Of a DNA stretch of 6,604 nucleotides, positions 1 through 4,747 are shown piece by piece. Below the pieces are notes generated by a model. The model had not been told where the DNA came from. It saw nothing but the letters and a program-made list of their open reading frames with translations, and ran no database searches. Made by a program: the position numbers and the translations under genes. How positions within the stretch are numbered: position 1 is the stretch's first letter; the number at the start of each line of letters is the position of its first letter. Source of the DNA: an uncultured Prevotellaceae bacterium (lineage in GTDB: Bacteria > Bacteroidota > Bacteroidia > Bacteroidales > Bacteroidaceae); the NCBI GenBank assembly GCA_946415695.1, contig CAMKTM010000139.1, positions 1 through 6,604 on the forward strand, in the 5' to 3' direction.

Positions 1-53
1 TATAAGCAATTGCTTTTACATGTACAAGCAATTGCACGTACATGTACAAGCAA
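1..53. repeat. Palindromic 22-bp-period intergenic repeat, copy 1 (cut by window edge)
   Basis: About two and a half units of a 22-bp period built from two alternating palindromes, GCAATTGC and TACATGTA. It ends in CATGTACAAGCAA at 53. Positions 1-53 align to 4215-4267 of copy 2 in the same orientation with only two differences (T16 versus G4230, C25 versus A4239). The left end lies outside the window. It sits in non-coding DNA upstream of the serine hydrolase. Its function is unknown. The symmetry would allow a hairpin in single strands or binding of a dimeric protein, but neither is shown by the sequence. Confidence 0.9.
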
Positions 54-261
54 ACGATGAGCTGTGCCGCGTTGTGCGATTCCCTGTTTCCCGTGCTCTC
101 TGTCTCATCGCCATCCTGCCCCTTCCCCTTTGCCTGCTCAATGCGAGGAACCGAAGGCCGATGTTTGTTATAAGTGACAACAATAATCGGAAATAGAGGA
201 TTTTTTGGCTTCTTTGCAAGATTTTCTTTGCCATAGTGGTCTTCCTCTCATCTTTTTTTCT
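54..261. other. Intergenic leader with no recognisable gene
   Basis: This stretch lies between repeat copy 1 and the serine hydrolase promoter. The left half is C/T-rich on the plus strand and the right half is AT-rich with several TTTG-like strings, none of which has the TA needed for a full -7 element. A 72-codon minus-strand open frame crosses it but ends inside the repeat and resembles no family, so it is not called. Nothing else was recognised. Confidence 0.6.
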
Positions 262-269
262 TAACTTTG
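262..269 (+). promoter_or_regulatory. Bacteroidetes-type -7 promoter element for the serine hydrolase
   Basis: TAACTTTG matches the Bacteroidetes sigma-ABfr -7 consensus TAnnTTTG exactly. It lies 26 bp before the ATG at 296, which would put the transcript start near 273-277 and give a leader of about 20 nt. A convincing TTTG -33 element at 19-21 bp spacing is not seen (the region around 237-242 reads TGGTCT), so the promoter may be weak or need an activator. Confidence 0.6.
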
Positions 270-295
270 TGGCACGAAACTAAACATTATATACT

Positions 296-1513
296 ATGAA
301 GAAACTGTTTTTCCTTTTGTTCGCTGCGTTTTGCCTGAGTGCAAGCGCACAGAAGAAAATTATCGATTCGAAGACGACCTTTGCCCGTGAGGTCTTGCAA
401 CCCTACGTTGATCGCGGCGAGCTGCCGGGTGCCATCAGCATTTTCTATAACAACGGTGTGCAGGAGACTTGCTGCATCGGCTATGCAAATGTGGAGCAGA
501 AACGTCCCATCAAGCTCGACAACGTCTTCATGCAGTGTTCACAGACGAAAGGCTTCTGCGGCGTAACCATTGCCAAGCTTGTGGAAGAGGGCAAACTTTC
601 GCTCGACGACCCCGTATCGAAGTATCTGCCCGAGTTCAAGGAACTTTGGGTGCAGGACAGCGACAAGGACGGCATCCGCACGCTCCACAAGGCCAAGAAC
701 GTGCTGACGGTCCGCATGGTGCTGAACCATACTGGCGGTTTCCCCTTCGAGTGCAGTGCCAAGCGCAATGACGTCCGTGGCGGCGGATGGTCGGGCGGTG
801 CACCGCTCCGTCAGGTGGCATCCATCGCAGCGGCTTCCCCTATCTCGTTCGAGCCGGGCACAAGAGACCAATACTCCAACACTGGCATCGACATAGGCGC
901 AGCCGTCGTGGAGGTCATTACGGGCATGAAGTGGGAAGATTATCTGAAGAAGGAAGTCCTCGACCCCCTCGGCATGAAATCCACGTGGTTCTGGCCTACC
1001 GACAAGCAACTGAAGACGCAGGTTGAGATGTACGATTGCCACAAGGATGCTCCGGCCACTTACCGGCTGGAGAATGGTTGGGAACAGCGTCCGTACAACG
1101 ACGGCCATGTCTTTGCTTCGGCAGGTGCCGGCCTCTGGACTACGGCCAACGACCAGCTGAAGTTCTACAAGATGCTGATGAACCTCGGCGTGGGCGACAA
1201 CGGCGTGCGCATCCTGAAGGAAGAGACCGTGAAGAGCATCCTCGCCGTCACCACGCGTCCCGACAACCTCGGTGGCTATTCGCTCGGCCTCAATGCGCCG
1301 AAGAAGGACGGCGAGAACGAATGGTTCGGCCATGGCGGTGCCTGGGGAACCAACTGCATGGTGAACTGGCACAAGAAGCAACTCAAGCTCTGGGTTGTCC
1401 AGCTCAATGGCCCACAGCCCTGGAACGGTCCCATGAACGAAGCAGCACAGAAGTTCTTCTCCCAGACAATCGACACTTCCGGCATCGATGCCTATACCGG
1501 AAGGACAAAGTAA
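296..1513 (+). CDS. Exported serine hydrolase, beta-lactamase/PBP4* family
   Basis: A 405-residue protein of the serine beta-lactamase-like superfamily (Pfam Beta-lactamase, PF00144), which includes class C beta-lactamases, D-amino-acid-peptide hydrolases and esterases. Residues 1-18 form a Sec signal peptide: KK, a Phe/Leu-rich core, then Ala-Ser-Ala before Gln19. No lipobox cysteine is present, so it is probably soluble in the periplasm or secreted. The three active-site motifs are visible: SxxK as Ser82-Gln-Thr-Lys85 (acyl-enzyme serine and its lysine), YxN as Tyr193-Ser-Asn195, and HxG as His346-Gly-Gly348. All are intact and the length is normal for the family. The ATG at 296 is supported by the signal peptide and by the promoter just upstream. 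Substrate cannot be read from the sequence. Most relatives act on peptidoglycan peptides, D-peptides or esters, and true resistance activity should not be assumed. It may be cotranscribed with the methyltransferase gene downstream. Confidence 0.92.
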   Translation: MKKLFFLLFAAFCLSASAQKKIIDSKTTFAREVLQPYVDRGELPGAISIFYNNGVQETCCIGYANVEQKRPIKLDNVFMQCSQTKGFCGVTIAKLVEEGKLSLDDPVSKYLPEFKELWVQDSDKDGIRTLHKAKNVLTVRMVLNHTGGFPFECSAKRNDVRGGGWSGGAPLRQVASIAAASPISFEPGTRDQYSNTGIDIGAAVVEVITGMKWEDYLKKEVLDPLGMKSTWFWPTDKQLKTQVEMYDCHKDAPATYRLENGWEQRPYNDGHVFASAGAGLWTTANDQLKFYKMLMNLGVGDNGVRILKEETVKSILAVTTRPDNLGGYSLGLNAPKKDGENEWFGHGGAWGTNCMVNWHKKQLKLWVVQLNGPQPWNGPMNEAAQKFFSQTIDTSGIDAYTGRTK

Positions 1514-1516
1514 AAG

Positions 1517-1552
1517 CCTCACTCCCGACCCTTCTCCGAGTAGAGGGCAGAC
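1517..1552. other. C-rich intergenic element with weak hairpin, possibly a dispersed Bacteroidales repeat
   Basis: The short stretch after the hydrolase stop contains CCCTTCTCCGAGTAGAGGG, whose outer CCCT/AGGG arms can pair. The preceding ACTCCCGACCC resembles short pyrimidine-rich elements I associate with intergenic DNA of Bacteroidales genomes, read on the minus strand as Pro-Leu-Leu-Gly-Glu-Gly-Ser-Gly-Val-Arg. No T tract follows, so it is unlikely to be an efficient terminator. The repeat interpretation rests on memory of similar sequences, and only one copy is present here. Confidence 0.35.
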
Positions 1553-1594
1553 AATGGTCAATGTTCAATGGTCAATGTTCAATGTCCAATGATC
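1553..1594 (+). repeat. Six heptamer repeats AATGNTC spanning the methyltransferase start codon
   Basis: Six uninterrupted 7-bp units: AATGGTC, AATGTTC, AATGGTC, AATGTTC, AATGTCC, AATGATC. The first two pairs also form an exact 14-bp tandem duplication. Each unit carries an ATG (1554, 1561, 1568, 1575, 1582, 1589), and these fall in all three frames. The last unit supplies the preferred start codon of the methyltransferase gene, so gain or loss of whole units upstream would not disturb its reading frame but would change leader length and the number of competing ATGs. Confidence 0.9.
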
Positions 1595-2380
1595 ACCAGC
1601 ACGCAGAACCCGCGCATCAAGCATCTGCTCTTGTTGCAGCAGAAATCGGCCCAAAGAAGAGCAGACGGCCTTTTCGTCGTGGAAGGACGGCGTGAGGTGG
1701 AGCATTGCCTCGAGGCGGGCTTCAATCTTCGCACGGCTTTCATCTGCGAAGAGATAAGCCCTCCTCCGCCTCTCCCCGCGGATGTGGAGCTGGTTCCCGT
1801 TGGCCACAACGTCTATGAGCGCATTGCCTATCGTGGCGGCACAGAGGGCATCGTGGCTGTCGTCGAGGCACGGCATCTCGGACTTCGTGACTTGCAGCTT
1901 TCCGCTTCGCCGCTCATCGTGGTACTGGAGAGCGTGGAGAAGCCCGGAAACCTCGGAGCCGTGCTTCGCAGCGCCGATGCCGCCGGAGCCGATGCCGTCG
2001 TGGTTTGCGACCCGCTGACCGACCTCTACAATCCCAACCTCATTCGCTCTGCCGTGGGAGCCATCTTCACAGTTCCCTGCGTGGCTTGCAGCACAGAGGA
2101 GTGCATCGCTTTCTTCAAAGAGAAAGGCATCAGGATTCTGACCGCCCAACTGCAGGATTCCCTCCTCTACTACGATACCTCGATGACAGGCCCCACTGCC
2201 ATTGTGATGGGCACCGAAGCTACGGGACTGACCGAACAGTGGCGCTTGGCAGCCGACGCCCACATCCGAATCCCCATGCTCGGCAGGTTGGATTCGCTCA
2301 ACGTCTCGGTCAGTGCTGCCATTTTGCTTTTCGAAGCCGTCCGGCAACGCCAAGAAGAAAGTGGGAAATCAAGAAATTGA
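1589..2380 (+). CDS. TrmH/SpoU-family RNA 2'-O-ribose methyltransferase
   Basis: A SPOUT-class enzyme of 263 residues that would transfer methyl from S-adenosylmethionine to a ribose 2'-OH of rRNA or tRNA in the cytoplasm. Residues from about 1 to 95 match the SpoU substrate-binding domain in layout (Ile-Thr-Ser-x-Gln-Asn-Pro-Arg-Ile-Lys near the start, then Phe-Val-Val-Glu-Gly). The catalytic trefoil-knot domain follows: motif 1 Glu-Lys-Pro-Gly-Asn121-Leu-Gly with Arg127, motif 2 Gly208-Thr-Glu210-x-x-Gly-Leu, and motif 3 Ile-Pro-Met230 with Ser236-Leu-Asn238-Val-Ser. All signature residues are present. An in-frame ATG at 1568 would add seven residues encoded entirely by the heptamer repeat. 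The start at 1589 is preferred because family members begin at about this point. The target nucleotide is unknown: RlmB-like 23S or TrmH-like tRNA activity cannot be separated by eye. No clear promoter was seen in the 75-bp gap, so cotranscription with the hydrolase is plausible. Confidence 0.9.
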   Translation: MITSTQNPRIKHLLLLQQKSAQRRADGLFVVEGRREVEHCLEAGFNLRTAFICEEISPPPPLPADVELVPVGHNVYERIAYRGGTEGIVAVVEARHLGLRDLQLSASPLIVVLESVEKPGNLGAVLRSADAAGADAVVVCDPLTDLYNPNLIRSAVGAIFTVPCVACSTEECIAFFKEKGIRILTAQLQDSLLYYDTSMTGPTAIVMGTEATGLTEQWRLAADAHIRIPMLGRLDSLNVSVSAAILLFEAVRQRQEESGKSRN

Positions 2381-2433
2381 GTGTAATCAGAAAGTTTTTA
2401 TGCTTCATTAAGCGCTTTTTTACTTTTTTGTTG

Positions 2434-2441
2434 TATCTTTG
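2434..2441 (+). promoter_or_regulatory. Bacteroidetes-type -7 promoter element for the calpain-like protease
   Basis: TATCTTTG fits TAnnTTTG exactly and lies 40 bp before the ATG at 2482. The predicted transcript start near 2445-2449 gives an AT-rich leader of about 35 nt ending in TATAATAATA, typical of Bacteroidetes leaders that lack a Shine-Dalgarno sequence. The -33 position (around 2410-2415) reads AAGCGC rather than TTTG. The gene therefore probably has its own transcript rather than depending only on read-through from the methyltransferase gene. Confidence 0.65.
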
Positions 2442-2481
2442 CTTTCGAAATATACTTAAATAACCTTCAAATATAATAATA

Positions 2482-4047
2482 ATGAAGAAAAAAAGACTCC
2501 TTTTTGCGGGATTGCTTGTTTTGGCATTCTGCACTGTGGCCTCAGCTCAGCAGCGACTGGACATCTTGCTCAACGACAAGAGCATTGTGTCCGTTAAATT
2601 GGACGACATCAACTACATGGAAATCGTGGAAGGCGCTGCGCCTGGCGAGCTGGACGGCGTCTGGTACTTGGGTTGGAAAGCCCTTAACAACGGTTCTGGC
2701 ACAAGGACGCACTTCAATGGCACTGAGATGATTTCTTTCGTTGCAGGCCCGAAGATGAAATGGATTAAGTCATCAGGCGAGACTGTTTATGACCTGACTT
2801 ATCCTGAAGGCGGCGCCAAGGAAGGTTGGACCTTTACGGGATACCGTGATGGCTCTGTGACGAAATATACTTTCCAGATCGTTGCCTACGAAGAGGACCT
2901 TCTCTTGCTCAAGCAAGGCACGACGCGCTACTATTTTTACAAATCGATTGAAGCGGCAACGAATGCTACGACCTTTGTGGCTTATCCCACACGTGCCACC
3001 ATCTACACCGATGCCGACAAGCTTTGGGCAGCCAGCATCAAGGGCGGTGCTTCCGCTTCTCAGCTGACGCCGATGGGCAAACACTTCGAAAGCTTCAGGA
3101 CTGCTACAGACGAGGACAAGGCTTGGCTGGCCGACCCAAACAATCAGCCCGACCTCTCTTATCATGAGTTGAGCGGAACGTGGACTGCGCAGACCATCAC
3201 GCTCTATCCTTTCGGCTCGCCCGTGCCTGCCGATGTCAACCAGACCTCTATTGGCGACTGCTGCATGTGCGCTGTCTTTGCTTCCCTCGCCTATATTTAT
3301 CCGGAATGGATTAAGACTATCATACATAAGAACGGCAACAACTATACCGTGAATATGTTCGACCCCAAAGGCAACCCAATTGATGTTGTCGTTGATAACA
3401 AAGTGCTGAACTTCCAGTTGAAGAGTAAGAATGGCAAGTTCTGCTGGTCAACCATCATGGAGAAAGCCCTGATGAAGTGGAATACCTGCTTCAAGTGCAA
3501 CAAGATAGGCGGCATCGGCACGGAGCACGCTGCGCCTCCCTTCACGGGCAACGGCAGTAGCTACAGTTTCAGCCCCGACAAACTCTTCAATTCGGAGTTC
3601 GACCTCGTTGTGGACTACGCTTTGAGTCACGGCATGATCAGCGTGGGCGGCTTCAACGTGGGCGGCCTTCCCTGCGGAGAGATGGAAACTGTCACTGGCC
3701 ACGCCTTCACGGTGATGTATCCCGACGAAGACGCCGACTACAAGTTCGTGATGCGTAACCCGTGGGGCAGCGGCTATCCCACCGACGGCAAGCTCAAGAT
3801 TCCCAACAAGCGCGATGTCCTGAAGACCATCGACTTCCGCCTCGTCTTCCCCGGAGCGCAAATGGCGCAATACAAGAAGGAAGACCTCGGAGGCTATACA
3901 CCGCCAAGGTTCAGACCGATGTACATGGACCTCAATCCCTCCGACGAAATGCTGCGCATGTACAATGTTGAGGGCTACAAACCCATACCCGTTCCCGAAG
4001 GGAAGAAACTTGACGACTTCGTAGAGGGAATAGAATTTGAGGAGTAA
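2482..4047 (+). CDS. Exported calpain-like (C2 family) cysteine protease
   Basis: A 521-residue secreted protein. Residues 1-22 form a Sec signal peptide (Lys-Lys-Lys-Arg, Leu-rich core, Ala-Ser-Ala then Gln23). Residues 24-50 resemble the short beta segment common at the start of Bacteroidales exported proteins (Ser-Val-Lys-Leu-Asp-Asp-Ile-Asn-Tyr-Met-Glu). About 55-155 is a Trp/Tyr/Gly-rich, probably beta-rich domain that I cannot name. From about 240 to 455 lies a calpain papain-fold core: Gln254 (oxyanion hole) and Cys260 in Gln-Thr-Ser-Ile-Gly-Asp-Cys, the helix Cys-Trp-Ser-Thr-Ile-Met-Glu-Lys-Ala-Leu at 321-330 that parallels calpain's Leu-Trp-Val-Ala-Leu-Leu-Glu-Lys-Ala, His407 in Gly-His-Ala-Phe-Thr, and Asn426 in Arg-Asn-Pro-Trp-Gly. 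The triad is complete. The tryptophan that usually follows the catalytic cysteine is Cys261 here. No EF-hand is visible. The Porphyromonas gingivalis protease Tpr is a known bacterial calpain-like relative. Substrate is unknown; extracytoplasmic proteolysis is the inferred role. Confidence 0.88.
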   Translation: MKKKRLLFAGLLVLAFCTVASAQQRLDILLNDKSIVSVKLDDINYMEIVEGAAPGELDGVWYLGWKALNNGSGTRTHFNGTEMISFVAGPKMKWIKSSGETVYDLTYPEGGAKEGWTFTGYRDGSVTKYTFQIVAYEEDLLLLKQGTTRYYFYKSIEAATNATTFVAYPTRATIYTDADKLWAASIKGGASASQLTPMGKHFESFRTATDEDKAWLADPNNQPDLSYHELSGTWTAQTITLYPFGSPVPADVNQTSIGDCCMCAVFASLAYIYPEWIKTIIHKNGNNYTVNMFDPKGNPIDVVVDNKVLNFQLKSKNGKFCWSTIMEKALMKWNTCFKCNKIGGIGTEHAAPPFTGNGSSYSFSPDKLFNSEFDLVVDYALSHGMISVGGFNVGGLPCGEMETVTGHAFTVMYPDEDADYKFVMRNPWGSGYPTDGKLKIPNKRDVLKTIDFRLVFPGAQMAQYKKEDLGGYTPPRFRPMYMDLNPSDEMLRMYNVEGYKPIPVPEGKKLDDFVEGIEFEE

Positions 4048-4075
4048 CATCGTCTCTCCTGTATCATACAAAAAC

Positions 4076-4123
4076 ATCCCCTGCCGTAAAGCCAACAGGC
4101 TTATCGGCAGGGGATTTTTTTTT
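4076..4123 (+). terminator. Strong intrinsic terminator after the calpain-like gene
   Basis: An 11-bp outer stem ATCCCCTGCCG / CGGCAGGGGAT encloses a 2x2 internal mismatch and a second 5-bp stem AAGCC / GGCTT with loop AACA. It is followed by nine T residues (4115-4123). It starts 28 bp after the stop codon. On the minus strand the same hairpin is followed by TGTTTTTG, so it may also stop transcription arriving from the right. Confidence 0.92.
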
Positions 4124-4408
4124 GTTGGTGCCCGGTAAAGTCGGCCAGCTCCGCTTGCGCCAGAGGCTTTGCCGAAGGAATCGCATCCCACGGTGTGTTG
4201 TTTGCTTGTACATGTATAAGCAATTGCTTGTACATGTAAAAGCAATTGCACGTACATGTACAAGCAATCAATGGCACTCGCTGCAGGCGGCAATATGATG
4301 AATCAGGTTCCCCGGAACAGCAATGGTAAGCCCGCAACATGCTGTGCTGCGTCAAGCGTTGCCTTGTCGCCTGCGGCGCTTTGCCCCGGGCGGGCCTTGG
4401 ATAGGGAC
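4124..4408. other. GC-rich intergenic stretch around repeat copy 2, no gene recognised
   Basis: Apart from the repeat at 4202-4267, this stretch shows no promoter, RNA gene or recognisable protein. Base composition of 4130-4190 and 4270-4405 is as GC-rich as the neighbouring genes, unlike the AT-rich DNA from 4440 to 4740. Open frames on the minus strand run through the repeat and give cysteine-rich low-complexity peptides, which argues against coding. A small inverted repeat GTTCC-CC-GGAAC lies near 4309-4320. It could be decayed coding DNA, but no family is recognisable. Confidence 0.5.
4202..4267. repeat. Palindromic 22-bp-period intergenic repeat, copy 2 (complete, 66 bp)
   Basis: Exactly three periods of 22 bp. 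The element starts TTGCTTGTACATG and ends CATGTACAAGCAA, so the whole 66 bp is one imperfect palindrome with two 33-bp arms. Inside, GCAATTGC and TACATGTA alternate. It shares 51 of 53 bases with copy 1 at the left edge of the window, in the same orientation, about 4.2 kb away. No flanking target duplication or transposase was found, so it is not a recognisable insertion sequence. Confidence 0.92.
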
Positions 4409-4440
4409 AAAAAAAAGAAGCGTCCTCACGGATAGCTTCT
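4409..4440 (-). terminator. Intrinsic terminator of the minus-strand small RNA candidate
   Basis: Read on the minus strand: AGAAGC, bulge TA, TCC, tetraloop GTGA, GGA, bulge C, GCTTCT, then a T run to 4409. The GTGA loop closed by C-G is a GNRA-type tetraloop, which stabilises RNA hairpins. The T run is on the minus-strand side only; plus-strand transcripts would have CCAAAAAC after the stem. This fixes the direction of transcription as leftward. Confidence 0.8.
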
Positions 4441-4548
4441 CCAAAAACTAAAACTAACAACTATTATTAACCTTCAAACAAATCTTTTTACCTAAACACT
4501 AAAACTAACTTATAATGTGACGTTATATGCTTCTTTTTTCTTTTTCTG
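4409..4548 (-). ncRNA. Candidate small non-coding RNA, about 140 nt
   Basis: This is a complete transcription unit without a plausible protein. A minus-strand promoter (TACCTTTG at 4559-4552) predicts a start near 4546-4549, and an intrinsic terminator with GNRA loop ends the unit at about 4409. The body is AU- and purine-rich with a 12-base direct repeat (GTTAGTTTTAGT on the RNA strand, plus coordinates 4498-4509 and 4447-4458) and a small TATAA/TTATA hairpin. The 5' segment AAAAAAGAAGC (4539-4529) is exactly complementary to the terminator's 3' arm and T run (4421-4411), so the ends could pair with each other. Convergent genes lie on the left and a separately terminated PBP gene on the right, so it is neither an obvious leader nor part of a coding transcript. 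I do not recognise the family with certainty. A Bacteroidales RNA of Rfam or a 6S-like RNA should be considered. Confidence 0.55.
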
Positions 4549-4551
4549 CTG

Positions 4552-4582
4552 CAAAGGTAAGGCAATTTTTTCATTCCGCAAT
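4552..4582 (-). promoter_or_regulatory. Minus-strand promoter for the small RNA candidate
   Basis: On the minus strand, ATTG at 4582-4579 is followed after 19 bp by TACCTTTG at 4559-4552. This fits both parts of the Bacteroidetes promoter (TTTG or TTG at -33, 19-21 bp, TAnnTTTG at -7) and is the most complete promoter in the window. No open reading frame begins just downstream on that strand. Confidence 0.65.
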
Positions 4583-4701
4583 CATAAGCAGCAAAAAAAA
4601 GGTAAGAAAAGTCTTTTTGTTGATATATGTCAAGGTCTTAACACTGTATTAACTCAATCAGCACTATTTTGTCCGCTTTTTAGTTTCGGAAGTTATGATT
4701 G

Positions 4702-4739
4702 AAAATTATGATTAGGAGTTAAGCTCCCAACCATAACTT
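4702..4739 (-). terminator. Probable terminator of the penicillin-binding protein gene
   Basis: Nine bases beyond the stop codon, the minus strand can form a stem of about 16 pairs around the loop CTTAA, with arms AAGTTATGGTTGGGAG and CTCCTAATCATAATTTT. Several pairs are G-T on the minus strand and would be C-A mismatches on the plus strand, so the structure favours the minus-strand RNA. The U tract is short (TTTT). A second copy of the distal arm, CATAACTTC (4697-4689), can pair perfectly with the proximal GAAGTTATG (4740-4732) as an alternative. Confidence 0.6.
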
Positions 4740-4747
4740 CTCCTTTT

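Noticed and set aside
16..234. 72-codon minus-strand open frame next to the hydrolase
   Set aside because: It ends inside the palindromic repeat with a Cys/Thr low-complexity tail, has no TAnnTTTG promoter upstream on that strand, and matches no family.
539..1561. 340-codon minus-strand open frame opposite the hydrolase
   Set aside because: It is a mirror of the strongly supported hydrolase frame, which has a signal peptide and all catalytic motifs. Long antisense frames are common in GC-rich codon usage.
1568..1588. Seven-codon upstream extension of the methyltransferase
   Set aside because: It is encoded only by the heptamer repeat and is not expected in the family; the ATG at 1589 fits the usual N-terminus.
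2468..2475. Minus-strand TATATTTG resembling a -7 promoter element
   Set aside because: It lies in the AT-rich calpain leader and points into the methyltransferase gene antisense with no ORF or -33 element; chance match is likely.
4202..4267. CRISPR-like array
   Set aside because: The units are contiguous with no unique spacers, there are only three of them, and no cas genes are present.
1..4267. Composite transposon bounded by the two repeats
   Set aside because: No transposase or integrase lies between or in the repeats, no target duplications are visible, and the enclosed genes are ordinary Bacteroidales genes.
3448..4293. 281-codon minus-strand frame overlapping the calpain gene and repeat copy 2
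   Set aside because: It is antisense to the calpain gene for most of its length, crosses its terminator, and its beginning is translated repeat.
4101..4460. 119-codon minus-strand frame across repeat copy 2
   Set aside because: It begins within the small RNA candidate and runs through its terminator and the repeat. The product is low-complexity and cysteine-rich with no recognisable domain.
4517..4702. 61-codon plus-strand frame in the AT-rich intergenic DNA
   Set aside because: It lies opposite the small RNA promoter, has no promoter of its own, and is a Phe/Lys-rich translation of A/T runs.
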